A stretch of 64,000 bases of DNA from an uncultured Opitutaceae bacterium (GTDB lineage: Bacteria; Verrucomicrobiota; Verrucomicrobiia; Opitutales; Opitutaceae), in contig CAIOZY010000053.1 in NCBI GenBank assembly GCA_903862935.1, positions 1 to 64,000 on the forward strand. The letters run 5' to 3'. A program made the position numbers and the translations under genes. Positions 15,716 through 27,031 of this stretch are shown here, in pieces (the first letter of the stretch is position 1; the number at the start of each line of letters is the position of its first letter). Under the pieces are notes generated by a model that had not been told where the DNA came from, did not search any database, and saw only the letters and a list, made by a program, of their open reading frames with translations.

Positions 15716-16703
15716 ATGTCAGCCATCTTTGACGCCCTTCCCGGAATCGACGCCCCCGTGGGCTCGATCTCCAAGAGCCTCGCGGCGATGTGGGCCGACA
15801 CCGGGGCGCGGGGGGAAGCCCGCGCCGGGGCTGGAGGAGGTGACGGCGAGCCAGGTCAACTTTGTCCTGCACCTGGGCTTCAGGACCGGCCCCGAGGACG
15901 CTCTGGCGCAGTTTAGGACGGCGGTCCGCTTCTCCCAGCGCTACCCGAGCCGCGTCGTTGTCCTGTGTCCGTGCCTGAGCGACACCGGGGTGACCGAGAT
16001 CCGGGCCAAGGTCTACGGCGAGTGCTTCCTCGGGCACAATTCGGGCGAGGCCCGCTGCTGCGAGTTCGTGATCCTCACCTACCCGAGGAGCCAGCGGCGC
16101 TTCCTCGAAAACCAGGTCTCCGTGTGCCTGTCGCCGGACCTGCCGCTGTACTACTACGCGCACGCGTTTGCGCAGAGCGCGGCGCTCGCCGACTACCGGT
16201 ACCTGATGACGCGATCCCGCCGGGTCCTGATCGACAGCGCGAACGCCCCGGAGGGGGCGCTGTCTTATCCCTGGCCGCGCCCGGAGGCGGTGCGGGACCT
16301 GGCCTTCGCGAGGCTCGTGCGCGTTCGCCAGTCGATCGCGCAATTTCTGAGCCGCTACCCGGCGCCCCGGCTGGCCGAGGGGCTGCGGGCGGCGACGGTC
16401 GCCCACGGCGGCGGCTGCGCCGCGGAGGGCAGGGTGCTGCTCGACTGGATCAGGGACCGGCTGGGGGCCTGCGGTGCAGCCGGGGCCTCGTACCGGCTGG
16501 AGGCGCCGGCGGGGCTTCCTTCCTGGGGGCTTTCGGTCCGCTTCGACTATGGAAAGGCCGCGAGCCGGTTTTCCTGGCGGGGGGACCTGGAGCGGGGCTG
16601 CGCCTCGATCGAGGCCGACTTTGGCGCGGGGCGGACGGCCCTCGAGGCGGCCGTGAGTCTGCCCTCGCCGGAGGAGACCCTCGGAGAGGCGATGTTCCGG
16701 TGA
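15716..16703 (+). CDS. opcA: OpcA-like glucose-6-phosphate dehydrogenase assembly protein with an apparent frameshift
   Basis: The gene begins at the ATG at 15716, behind one of the few good Shine-Dalgarno sites in the window (AGGAGGG near 15701-15707), with MSAIFDALPGIDAPVGSIS. This frame is lost at a run of six G at 15810-15815. The protein continues in another frame from KPAPGLEEVTASQVNFVLHL to TGA at 16701-16703. Reading five G restores one continuous frame (ADTGARGKPAPGLEEV) of about 328 residues, the normal OpcA length. The downstream part has the OpcA-type blocks VVLCPCLSD, CFLGHNSGEARCCEFV and LPLYYYAHAF. The family supports G6PDH assembly or redox control, which fits the position after zwf. 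A sequencing error, a real null allele and slippage are all possible. Confidence 0.75.
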
Positions 16704-16728
16704 GCGTCCGGACCGGGGGGCGGGCCGC

Positions 16729-18015
16729 CTATTCCAGGGCGGTCACGACCGCGTAGGTGCGCTTGCCCTTGCGCAACAGCAGGTGCTTTCCGAAGAGCAG
16801 GTCCTTCACCGTCGCCGCCCGGGCGATGTCGGTTATTCGCTCGTTGTTGAGGTAGCCCCCCCCGCCCTCGAGATCCTTGCGTGCCTGGCCCTTCGAGGGG
16901 CAGAGGCCCGCGAGGACAAACAGTTCCGTAAGCGGGACGCCGGGCCCCTCGAGCTTGGCCTTGGGCAGGCTCTGGGTCGGGGCCTCGCCGACCACCTCCT
17001 CAAAGGTGGCCTCGTTGATGTCGCTGCCGATCGCGGCCCCGAAGAGGATCTGGCTTGCGCGGACGGCCGTCTGCGTGGCGGCGGCCCCGTGGACGAGGGT
17101 GGTCAGCTCCTTGGCGAGCCGGGCGTGCGCCTCGCGGGCGCCCGGGTCGGCCTGGTGCCTGCGCTCCAATTCCTCGATCTCCTGGCGGGACAGGAAGGTG
17201 AGGACCTTCAGCAGCTTCACGACGTCGGAATCCTCCGTCTGCATGAAGAACTGGAAGAACTTGTACGGCGAGGTGCGCTTCGCGTCGAGCCACACGGCCC
17301 CCGAGGCGGTCTTCCCGTACTTGGTGCCGTCGGCCTTCGTGAGCAGGGGAAACGTGAGCCCCCAGACCGTGGCCTCAAGCTTGCGGCGGCACAGCTCCAC
17401 ACCGGCCGTGATATTTCCCCACTGGTCGGTCGCCCCGACCTGCAGCTCGCAGCGGCAGGTCTTGCGCAGGTGGTAGAAGTCGAAGGCCTGCAGGAGCATG
17501 TAGCTAAACTCCGTGTAGCTGATCCCGCTCTCCCGGTCTTCCATCCGGGCCCGGACGGACTCCTTGGCGATCATCCCGTTCACCGTGAAGTGCTTTCCCA
17601 CCTCGCGCAGGAACTCGAGGTAACCCATGTCCGCGGTCCAGCCCGCGTTGTTGACGATCTGGGCGGGGTTGGCCGCGGCCTCGAAGTCGAGGAACTTGGC
17701 GAGCTGGGCCTTGATGCAGATCAGGTTGTGGGCGAGCTGCGCGGGGGGCTGCAGGTTGCGCTCCGCGGATTTCCCGGAGGGGTCGCCCACCATGCCGGTC
17801 GCCCCGCCCGCGACCGCGATCGGGTGGTGGCCGTAGTTCTGGAAGCGTTTCAGCGCGAACAGCGGCACCAGGTTTCCGACGTGGAGGCTGTCCGCCGTCG
17901 GGTCGAAGCCGCAGTACAGCGTGATCGGACCCTGGGCGAGTCGCTGGGCTAGCGCCTCGGAATCGGTGCAGTCGGCGATCAATCCGCGCCACTTCAGGTC
18001 TTCAAGGATGGTCAT
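16729..18015 (-). CDS. tyrS: Tyrosyl-tRNA synthetase
   Basis: 428 residues from the ATG at 18015. A class I synthetase with YCGFDPTADSLHVGNLVPL carrying the HIGH-like HVGN, AGGATGMVGDPSGKS, and a KMSKS-equivalent KYGKT (KADGTKYGKTASGAVW). The C-terminal S4-type RNA-binding domain (PLTELFVLAGLCPSKGQARK) follows. It attaches tyrosine to tRNA-Tyr. It converges on opcA with a 25 bp gap and is divergent from the peroxiredoxin gene, 178 bp away. Confidence 0.96.
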   Translation of the reverse strand: MTILEDLKWRGLIADCTDSEALAQRLAQGPITLYCGFDPTADSLHVGNLVPLFALKRFQNYGHHPIAVAGGATGMVGDPSGKSAERNLQPPAQLAHNLICIKAQLAKFLDFEAAANPAQIVNNAGWTADMGYLEFLREVGKHFTVNGMIAKESVRARMEDRESGISYTEFSYMLLQAFDFYHLRKTCRCELQVGATDQWGNITAGVELCRRKLEATVWGLTFPLLTKADGTKYGKTASGAVWLDAKRTSPYKFFQFFMQTEDSDVVKLLKVLTFLSRQEIEELERRHQADPGAREAHARLAKELTTLVHGAAATQTAVRASQILFGAAIGSDINEATFEEVVGEAPTQSLPKAKLEGPGVPLTELFVLAGLCPSKGQARKDLEGGGGYLNNERITDIARAATVKDLLFGKHLLLRKGKRTYAVVTALE

Positions 18016-18136
18016 GGTGGGGGGTAAAAACCCTACCTTGGGCGGCTCCGGGGGGTCAAGCAGCCTCATGGCGGCTCAATCCAAGGAAAAGGATTTGCGG
18101 CCGGGAGGGATCGGGCTCTAGTTTGATCGCCCTTTT

Positions 18137-18159
18137 CGCCCCGCCATCCCGGCGGGGCG
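18137..18159. promoter_or_regulatory. Strong stem-loop ahead of the peroxiredoxin gene
   Basis: Perfect 9 bp arms CGCCCCGCC (18137-18145) and GGCGGGGCG (18151-18159) enclose a 5-base loop. The hairpin is 34 bp before the peroxiredoxin start and lies between divergent genes, so it would be in the 5' leader of the plus-strand transcript. TCCTCCTCCC follows it directly before the ATG. It may be a leader structure or a chance feature of GC-rich DNA. Confidence 0.35.
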
Positions 18160-18193
18160 GGCACAACCGAATCCACGTCAACCTCCTCCTCCC

Positions 18194-18667
18194 ATGCCCA
18201 TCTCAGTTGGCACCAAGGCCCCCGACTTCACCCTCAAGACCAAGACGGCCGACGGCCTCAAGGACATCAAGCTTAGCGACAACTTCGGAAAGAAGCAGAC
18301 CGTGCTGCTTTTCTTCCCGCTGGCCTACACCGGCGTCTGCACGCAGGAGATGTGTGATGTGACCGGGGGGCTCGGCTCCTTCACCAGCCTCGACGCCGAG
18401 GTCTACGCGATCAGCGTCGACAGCCCCTTCTCGCAGGAGGCCTGGGCCAAGCAGAACGCGATCAAGGTGACGCTCCTGTCGGACCTGAACAAGACGGTCA
18501 CCAAGGCCTACCAGGTGCTCTTCCCGATGCTCGCCGGGGTCGGGGACACCTCCGCCCGCGCCGCCTTCGTGATCGGCAAGGACGGGGTCGTCAAATACGC
18601 CGAGCAGACCCCCACGCCGAAGGACCTGCCGAACCTCTCCGCGGTCAAGGCCGCCCTCTCCAAGTAA
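18194..18667 (+). CDS. Thiol peroxidase of the peroxiredoxin (AhpC/TSA) family
   Basis: 157 residues. The thioredoxin-fold peroxidase motif is [14 protein letters not shown]. Cys49 is the likely peroxidatic residue, and Cys54 five residues on gives the C-x4-C arrangement of PrxQ/BCP-type atypical two-Cys peroxiredoxins. The PrxQ-like N-terminus [14 protein letters not shown] supports this. It reduces peroxides in the cytoplasm with thioredoxin-like donors. The aconitase gene starts 16 bp after its stop on the same strand. Aconitase has an oxidant-sensitive iron-sulfur cluster, so co-expression is plausible. Confidence 0.9.
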   Translation: MPISVGTKAPDFTLKTKTADGLKDIKLSDNFGKKQTVLLFFPLAYTGVCTQEMCDVTGGLGSFTSLDAEVYAISVDSPFSQEAWAKQNAIKVTLLSDLNKTVTKAYQVLFPMLAGVGDTSARAAFVIGKDGVVKYAEQTPTPKDLPNLSAVKAALSK

Positions 18668-18683
18668 GCCTTCCTCCAAACCC

Positions 18684-21392
<2,709 letters not shown>

Positions 21393-21415
21393 CGTCTCCC
21401 GGGACACCTCGGGGT

Positions 21416-21442
21416 GGTGCGGCGGCCCCCGGCTGCCGCACC
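21416..21442 (+). terminator. Long GC hairpin after acnA
   Basis: A 12 bp stem with one G-U pair and a CCC loop: GGTGCGGCGGCC pairs with GGCTGCCGCACC. It lies 24 bp after the acnA stop and 30 bp before the STAS gene. No U-tract follows, so it may act as a Rho-independent-like stop, an mRNA 3' stabiliser or a processing barrier. Confidence 0.45.
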
Positions 21443-21471
21443 CGACCGTTCCGGCCCCTAATCTACTCGCC

Positions 21472-21984
21472 ATGTCCGAGTCCGCCAAACCCGTCTTCAT
21501 GGTCGACGCGTACTCCGAACCGGTCCTGGTCCGGATCGAGGGCAGGGCCAGCTTCCAGAACAGCGCCTGCCTGAAGGACTTCCTGAGCGAGATGATCGCC
21601 CAGGGGAAGGCCGCCTTCGCGCTGGACCTGCAGGGCTGCACGGGCATGGACAGCACCTTCCTGGGGACCCTGGCCGGGGCCGCCCTGGAATTGCGCAAGA
21701 AGGCGGCGGGCAAGGGCAGCATCGTCCTTATGCGCCTGGGCCAGCGGAACCTCGAACTGGTTCGCAACCTCGGGCTCCACCGCCTGCTGCAGGTCGATTC
21801 CGGGGACTTCTCACTGGGCTTCGAGGGTGGGGCGAAGCCGCTCGCATCCTCCTGCACCACGGAGCTCGACAGCGCCCGGCTGGTGCTTCAGGCCCACGAG
21901 AACCTCGTCGAGGCGGATGAGGCCAACCGCGCGAAGTTCCAGGACGTTCTGGTCTTCCTCAAAAACCGCGTCGACTCGAGGTGA
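21472..21984 (+). CDS. STAS-domain protein (anti-sigma factor antagonist type)
   Basis: 170 residues. Residues about 8-115 form a STAS domain: VLVRIEGRASFQNSACLKDF, LDLQGCTGMDSTFLGTLAG with the likely phosphorylation site Ser61 (equivalent to the SpoIIAA/RsbV serine), and LVRNLGLHRLLQVD. A C-terminal extension of about 55 residues (LDSARLVLQAHENLVEADEA...) looks helical and may mediate partner binding. The phosphatase gene overlaps its stop by 4 bp (GTGA), so both proteins are made together. By analogy, the unphosphorylated STAS protein would sequester an anti-sigma kinase; none is encoded in this window. Confidence 0.88.
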   Translation: MSESAKPVFMVDAYSEPVLVRIEGRASFQNSACLKDFLSEMIAQGKAAFALDLQGCTGMDSTFLGTLAGAALELRKKAAGKGSIVLMRLGQRNLELVRNLGLHRLLQVDSGDFSLGFEGGAKPLASSCTTELDSARLVLQAHENLVEADEANRAKFQDVLVFLKNRVDSR

Positions 21985-23429
21985 GCGCAGCTGCCATCTT
22001 CCTGGCCGGGCTTGTCCTCGGGGCTCTCGCGCTGATCGTGCCCCTGTTGAGGTCCCGGCGATTCGCCGAGCGCCTGCAGGAGGACAGGCAGCACTTCGCC
22101 CTGGACCGCCAGCGCGTCATCGACTTTATGCACCTGATGTCGGAGGCCCTCGGCGAGGGCCTGACCCTCCAGGAGCTGCGCCAGAGGATCGTGCACGCCT
22201 CGCTTCTGTGCACGGGCGGCCTGAGCGCGTGCATGTTCGAGAAGACCGACTCCGGGCAGATGCGCAGCATCGCCGTCGAGGGCCTGTTTCCCCCGCACCG
22301 GCCGCTCACCGACGCGATGAAGAGCCTGCTGACCACGCGCGCCCGCTTCATCGAGCAGGTGCTCCGCTCCGAGGAGTTCCCGGTCGGGGAGGGGATCGTC
22401 GGCCGCGTGGCGCTCACAGGCCGGGCGGAGCTCGTGGTGGACGCCGCGGCCGACCCGCGGATCGTCCGGCACGACGACCCGGCCCTGGCCATCCGCTCGG
22501 TGATCGCCGTGCCGCTGGTCTTCCGCGAGAGGTTCTTCGGGGTCCTCGCGGTCGCCAACCGAGCCGACGACCAGCCGTTCACCCCGGTCGAGGCCTCGCT
22601 GCTGGAGTCGCTGGCCGAGCAGGCGGCCCTGGCGCTCCACAATGCGGAGTTTCTGAACTTACAGATCGAGAAGTCCCAGATGGACCTCGACCTGTCGGTT
22701 GCCCGTGGCATCCAGCAGATGCTGCTGCCGAGGCAGACCGAGCAGCGAGCGGGCCTGGAATTGGACGCCCGCTACAGGCCCGCCCAGAAGATCGGGGGGG
22801 ACTTCTTTGACGCGATCGACCTTCCCGGCGGCCGCCTCGGGGTGGCCGTGGCGGACGTCTCGGGGAAGGGGATCCCGGCCTCGCTGCTGATGGCGATCAC
22901 GCGGACGGCCCTGCGGCACATCGCCCCCCGGCACGAGTCGCCTGCCCGCGTTCTGGCCGAACTGAACCGATCCGTCGCCCCGGACATCCAGGGGGGGCTG
23001 TATGTGACGATGATCTACGCGGTCATCGACCCGGGCCGGGACACGGTGACCTTTGCCCGGGCCGGGCACGAGCTGCCGCTTTTTGTGCGCAAGGATCCGG
23101 CGAGCGGCCAGGTCCGCGCGGGCTTTGTGGGCTCCGACGGGATGCCGGTCGGCATGGTGCCCGACGAGATGTTCCGGGAGGCGATCGCCGACACGACCGA
23201 GACGTTCTTCCCGGGGGACGCCCTGGTGCTCTACACCGACGGGGTGACGGAGGCGCCCAACGAGGAGGACCGGGAGTTTTCAGGGGCGCGGCTGGCCGAC
23301 GCCGGGCGCCAGCTGCACGGCCGCTCGGCCCGAGAGTTCAACGACGGGCTGCTCGAGGCCGTCCGGCGCTTTGCCGGCGAGACCTCCCAACATGATGATT
23401 TGACGTTGGTGACGGTTCGGCGGGTATAA
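21981..23429 (+). CDS. GAF-domain PP2C-type serine phosphatase (RsbU/SpoIIE-like) with N-terminal membrane helix
   Basis: 482 residues from a GTG that overlaps the STAS stop. The N-terminus has one hydrophobic helix at about residues 4-24 ([20 protein letters not shown]). A coiled segment follows, then a GAF domain at about 50-215 ([20 protein letters not shown]). The C-terminal PP2C/SpoIIE domain starts near 240 with [15 protein letters not shown], then [18 protein letters not shown] and LYTDGVTEA, including the metal-binding Asp residues. It should dephosphorylate a Ser/Thr-phosphorylated STAS partner, here the coupled upstream gene, in response to a GAF ligand. Confidence 0.9.
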   Translation: MSAAAIFLAGLVLGALALIVPLLRSRRFAERLQEDRQHFALDRQRVIDFMHLMSEALGEGLTLQELRQRIVHASLLCTGGLSACMFEKTDSGQMRSIAVEGLFPPHRPLTDAMKSLLTTRARFIEQVLRSEEFPVGEGIVGRVALTGRAELVVDAAADPRIVRHDDPALAIRSVIAVPLVFRERFFGVLAVANRADDQPFTPVEASLLESLAEQAALALHNAEFLNLQIEKSQMDLDLSVARGIQQMLLPRQTEQRAGLELDARYRPAQKIGGDFFDAIDLPGGRLGVAVADVSGKGIPASLLMAITRTALRHIAPRHESPARVLAELNRSVAPDIQGGLYVTMIYAVIDPGRDTVTFARAGHELPLFVRKDPASGQVRAGFVGSDGMPVGMVPDEMFREAIADTTETFFPGDALVLYTDGVTEAPNEEDREFSGARLADAGRQLHGRSAREFNDGLLEAVRRFAGETSQHDDLTLVTVRRV

Positions 23430-23430
23430 T
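23400..23430 (+). promoter_or_regulatory. Candidate sigma-70 promoter for trpB-yicC
   Basis: TTGACG (23400-23405) and a perfect TATAAT (23425-23430) are spaced by 19 bp, slightly long. The -10 overlaps the stop codon of the phosphatase gene. Transcription would start near 23437, about 12 nt before the trpB ATG. Confidence 0.45.
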
Positions 23431-23448
23431 CCCCGCGAGCCCGACGCC

Positions 23449-24654
23449 ATGCCCGCTTTCGACCGACTCGCCCAGCCCGACGCCGCCGGACACTTCGGCC
23501 CGTACGGGGGCGTTTTTGTCCCGGAGACCCTGATGACGGCCCTGGAGGAACTCTCCAAGGCGTACGCCCAGGCGAGCGCCGACCCGGCCTTCCGGGCCGA
23601 GTTAGCCGGGCACCTTGCGACCTTCGCCGGGCGCCCCTCGCCCCTGTACTTTGCGCGGCGCCTGACCGAGCACTGCGGGGGGGCGAAGATCTACCTGAAG
23701 CGGGAGGACCTCCTGCACACCGGCGCCCACAAGATCAACAACGCGCTGGGGCAGGCGCTGCTGGCCCTGCGGATGGGGAAAAAGCGCGTTATCGCCGAGA
23801 CCGGGGCCGGGCAGCACGGGGTCGCCACGGCCGCCGTTTGCGCGAAGTTCGGCCTGGAATGCGTCGTCTACATGGGCTCGGTTGACATGAAGCGCCAGGC
23901 CCTGAACGTCTTCAGGATGCGGCTGATGGGGGCGGAGGTCCGTGGCGTGGACGCCGGGCAGAAGACCTTGAAGGAGGCGATCAACGAGGCGATGCGCGAC
24001 TGGGTCACCAACGTGCGCACCACCCACTACATCCTCGGGACCGTCTACGGGGCCCACCCGTATCCGAAGATGGTGAGGGACTTCCAGCGGGTGATCGGCC
24101 GGGAGGCCCGTGAGCAGATCCTCGCCGCCGAGGGCCGGCTTCCCGACGAGCTGGTAGCGTGCGTCGGCGGGGGCAGTAACGCCATGGGGCTTTTCTTTGA
24201 CTTCATCGAGGACACCTCCGTGCGGATGACCGGGGTCGAGGCGGGCGGCCGGGGCCTTGGCCGGGGCGACCACGCGGCCCGGTTCGCCGGCGGGCGGCTC
24301 GGGGTCCTGCAGGGCTGCAAGACCGTCATCCTCCAGGACGGCGACGGGCAGATCGAGGGAACGCACTCGGTTTCCGCGGGGCTCGACTACGCGGCGGTCG
24401 GGCCCGAGCACGTCTTCTACCGCGACCTCGGCCGGATCCAGTTCACCTACGCCCGGGACGACGAGGTCCTGGAGGCCTTCCAGCTGTGCTCGAAGCTCGA
24501 GGGCATCATTCCCGCCCTGGAGAGCTCCCACGCGCTGGTCCAGGGGATGAAGCGCGCCCGCGAGCTCGGGCCGGACAAGATCGTGCTGATCAACTTAAGC
24601 GGCCGCGGGGACAAGGACGTCCAGCAGGTGGCCGAGCTTTTGAAGAAGCCATGA
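23449..24654 (+). CDS. trpB: Tryptophan synthase beta chain
   Basis: 401 residues. It begins with [14 protein letters not shown], and the PLP-binding Lys95 lies in [39 protein letters not shown], the phosphate loop [15 protein letters not shown] and [13 protein letters not shown] are all diagnostic of TrpB1. It condenses indole and serine to tryptophan. No trpA or other trp gene is adjacent; instead yicC overlaps its stop codon (ATGA), an unusual partner. A candidate promoter lies just upstream. Confidence 0.97.
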   Translation: MPAFDRLAQPDAAGHFGPYGGVFVPETLMTALEELSKAYAQASADPAFRAELAGHLATFAGRPSPLYFARRLTEHCGGAKIYLKREDLLHTGAHKINNALGQALLALRMGKKRVIAETGAGQHGVATAAVCAKFGLECVVYMGSVDMKRQALNVFRMRLMGAEVRGVDAGQKTLKEAINEAMRDWVTNVRTTHYILGTVYGAHPYPKMVRDFQRVIGREAREQILAAEGRLPDELVACVGGGSNAMGLFFDFIEDTSVRMTGVEAGGRGLGRGDHAARFAGGRLGVLQGCKTVILQDGDGQIEGTHSVSAGLDYAAVGPEHVFYRDLGRIQFTYARDDEVLEAFQLCSKLEGIIPALESSHALVQGMKRARELGPDKIVLINLSGRGDKDVQQVAELLKKP

Positions 24655-25523
24655 AGAGCATGACCGGATACGGCCGCGCCGCGGCCGCGCTCGAGGGCCG
24701 TTCGATCACCGTGCAGGTCAGCTCCGTCAACCGGCGCGCGCTCGACCTGTCGGTCTCCCTGCCCGACGCCTGGGAGAGTCTGGAGCCGGCGATCACAGAG
24801 AAGGTCCGCCTGTCGGCGACCCGCGGCAAGGTCCACGTCGAGGTCGAGGCCGAGGGCCCGGCCGGATCGGAGGAGGCGTCCTGGGACGAGGCTGCGGTGA
24901 GGGCGACCCTTGAGAGGCTCGCCTCGCTCGCCGCCTCGCAGGGGATCGCCTTCCGGCCGACCCCCGAACTGCTCTGGCAGATCGCCTCCAGCCGCCGGCA
25001 GGCCGACCGGATGCCCGCGGCCGACTCGGTCCGCACCGCCGTCCTCGAGGCCGTGGGGGAGGCCCTGCACGGGTTCGCGGTCATGCGGGCCAAGGAGGGG
25101 GAGACGCTCCTGATCGATCTTCTGGCGCGGGTTGCGGCGCTGCGGCGCCTGGTCGAGGCGATCGCCGCCCGGGCCCCGCACGTGGCGCCAAGCTACCGGG
25201 AGCTTTTGCTCAAGCGCCTGAGGGATGCGGGCCTGGAGGTCGACCTGGACGACGAGCGGGTCTTAAAGGAGATCGCGCTGTTTGCCGACCGCTGCGACAT
25301 CAGCGAGGAATTGACCCGCATGCGCAGCCACCTCGAGCAGTTCACGGCGCTGCTCAAGGGGGACGGGGAGATCGGCCGCAAGGCGGAGTTCATGCTCCAG
25401 GAGATGGGGCGCGAGGCCCACACGATGGGGGCCAAGTCAAACGACCTGGGCATCTCCCGGGCCGTTATCGAACTCAAAAACGAGCTCGAGAGGGTTCGCG
25501 AGCAGATCGCAAACGTCGAGTGA
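24651..25523 (+). CDS. yicC: YicC family endoribonuclease
   Basis: 290 residues from the ATG at 24651, which overlaps the trpB stop by 4 bp. The family start [10 protein letters not shown] is present. [17 protein letters not shown] (YicC N-terminal domain) and the C-terminal block [20 protein letters not shown] with [20 protein letters not shown] (DUF1732) follow. Escherichia coli YicC is an RNase that acts on small RNAs; that this homologue does so is inference. It converges on lspA with a 14 bp gap. Confidence 0.92.
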   Translation: MKSMTGYGRAAAALEGRSITVQVSSVNRRALDLSVSLPDAWESLEPAITEKVRLSATRGKVHVEVEAEGPAGSEEASWDEAAVRATLERLASLAASQGIAFRPTPELLWQIASSRRQADRMPAADSVRTAVLEAVGEALHGFAVMRAKEGETLLIDLLARVAALRRLVEAIAARAPHVAPSYRELLLKRLRDAGLEVDLDDERVLKEIALFADRCDISEELTRMRSHLEQFTALLKGDGEIGRKAEFMLQEMGREAHTMGAKSNDLGISRAVIELKNELERVREQIANVE

Positions 25524-25537
25524 GGCCGCCGGCCCCG

Positions 25538-26023
25538 CTAGGAGCGGGGCGAGCGCAGGGACAGGATGAAGAAAAGCGCGACCCCGACGCAGATCCCCGA
25601 GTCGGCGACGTTGAACGTCGGGTAGATGTAGCTGCCGAAGTGCACGTCGATGAAGTCGATGACGTGGCCGACCCTCAGCCGGTCCGCCAGGTTCCCGAGG
25701 ATGCCCCCGCACAGGAGCCCGAAGCAGATCTGGGTCCCCAGATAGCGAAGCCCCAGGGCCCGCCGCCCCAGGAAGATCGCGACGAGGGTCGCCCCCGCTA
25801 GGACCGCAAGGACGACGCTCCGGCCCGTGAACAGGCTCCAGGCCGCACCGGTGTTGCCCACATGGACTAAGTTGATGAAGCCCCGCATGACCACGATCCC
25901 GTCGGGCCCGTACGAGCCGTAGGGCAGCCTCGCGGCGATCCAGGCCTTCGTCAGCTGGTCGCCCGCAAACACGCAGCACGCCAGGATCAGCAGCCAGCGG
26001 TAGGCGAGAATTCGCTTGGTCAC
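25538..26023 (-). CDS. lspA: Lipoprotein signal peptidase (signal peptidase II)
   Basis: 161 residues, starting with GTG at 26021-26023. Four hydrophobic segments are spread along the sequence, as expected for this inner-membrane protease. Catalytic aspartates are Asp114 in GGILGNLADRLR and Asp141 in PTFNVADSGI; GDQLTK near the N-terminus is also conserved. It cleaves the signal peptide of prolipoproteins before the lipidated Cys; the TIG lipoprotein at 0.8-1.7 kb would be a substrate. It lies 25 bp after the DksA-like gene, in the order ileS, dksA-like, lspA on the minus strand. Confidence 0.95.
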   Translation of the reverse strand: MTKRILAYRWLLILACCVFAGDQLTKAWIAARLPYGSYGPDGIVVMRGFINLVHVGNTGAAWSLFTGRSVVLAVLAGATLVAIFLGRRALGLRYLGTQICFGLLCGGILGNLADRLRVGHVIDFIDVHFGSYIYPTFNVADSGICVGVALFFILSLRSPRS

Positions 26024-26048
26024 GGGGCGCCGGCGGTTCTTCGCCCGA

Positions 26049-26957
26049 TCACTCGTCGCTGCCGGCGTCGTCGCTGATCAGCTTCGCGCCGTCCTCGCTC
26101 ATCTCGGCGAAGAGCCCGGGCTGCGTGCGGCTGCGGTAGCGATTGCGCTCGATCTGCTTTTGGGCCTCGGCCGAGCAGCGGGTGAAGGGGACTGCCAGGA
26201 GCCGCTCCTTGGCGATGGGCTTTCCCGTCACCTCGCACGTCCCGTAGGTGCCGTCCTTGATCCGCTTGATGGCCGCGTCGATCTCGGAGAGGGCCTCCTG
26301 CTCGTTGGACACCAGGCTCAGGATGAAGTCGCGGTCGAAGGTGTTGATCCCGCCGTCGGCCATGCTCTGGCCGTAGGCCGAGAGGTCGCCGACGTCGTCC
26401 TTGGCGGAGCGCTTCAGCGACTCCTCGGAGTGGCGTTCGATCCCCTCGGTGAGGCGGGAGCGCATGTCGATGAGGATTCGGTAGAACCGGCGGAACTTCT
26501 CGGGCACCTCGCGCTCGGACAGCTGGGGCGCGGTCTTGGCCTTCTTCGGGTTGAACCCCAAAATTTCCGCAAGCGAGGCGGCCTTCACGTGGTTGGGCTT
26601 GGCGGGGCGCTCCAGGGTGAGCTGGGCCTTGGCGGCGGCCTTCGGGACAGCGCCCTTGGCGGCCTTCGCCGCGGCCTCGGTCGCCTTGGCCGTGTTCGTC
26701 TTCGCGATCGCCCGGACCTCGTCCAGGCTGAAGGCGATCGGCTTGGCGGCGGCCTTCCGGGCGAGTATCGTCTCGCGCAGGGCGGACTTCTTGGAGGTTT
26801 TGGGCATGGCGGGGGGACGGGCCGGTACGGCGGCCGGGTGCGCCTCGGGCTTCGGCTTGGCGGCATGGGCCGGCTTTGCCGAATGGGCCTGAGGGGCCGG
26901 CTTGACGCGGGCTTCAGGCTTCCGGGACACGGGGGACTTGGATTTGTTCTTCGCCAT
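26049..26957 (-). CDS. DksA/TraR-like protein with a histone H1-like Lys/Ala/Pro N-terminal extension
   Basis: 302 residues, about twice a normal DksA. Residues 1 to about 115 are rich in Lys, Ala and Pro (PKPEAHPAAVPARPP, AAAKAAKGAVPKAAAK), like histone H1 tails. The C-terminal DksA-like part has the coiled coil (MRSRLTEGIERHSEESLKRS...) and the globular domain GTYGTCEVTGKPIAKERLLA. The zinc finger is degenerate: the first pair is C241-x2-T244, and the second, aligned by the following Gln, is S262-x2-A265 with an offset Cys261. It therefore resembles the zinc-independent DksA group. It may bind RNA polymerase and nucleic acid. It sits between ileS and lspA. Confidence 0.82.
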   Translation of the reverse strand: MAKNKSKSPVSRKPEARVKPAPQAHSAKPAHAAKPKPEAHPAAVPARPPAMPKTSKKSALRETILARKAAAKPIAFSLDEVRAIAKTNTAKATEAAAKAAKGAVPKAAAKAQLTLERPAKPNHVKAASLAEILGFNPKKAKTAPQLSEREVPEKFRRFYRILIDMRSRLTEGIERHSEESLKRSAKDDVGDLSAYGQSMADGGINTFDRDFILSLVSNEQEALSEIDAAIKRIKDGTYGTCEVTGKPIAKERLLAVPFTRCSAEAQKQIERNRYRSRTQPGLFAEMSEDGAKLISDDAGSDE

Positions 26958-27031
26958 GGGGAAAAGGTTCGGGAGGGTGGGTAGGTAACCTAAATCAGGC
27001 CGGGGTCAACTCCGGGTTGGGGCAATTCCGG

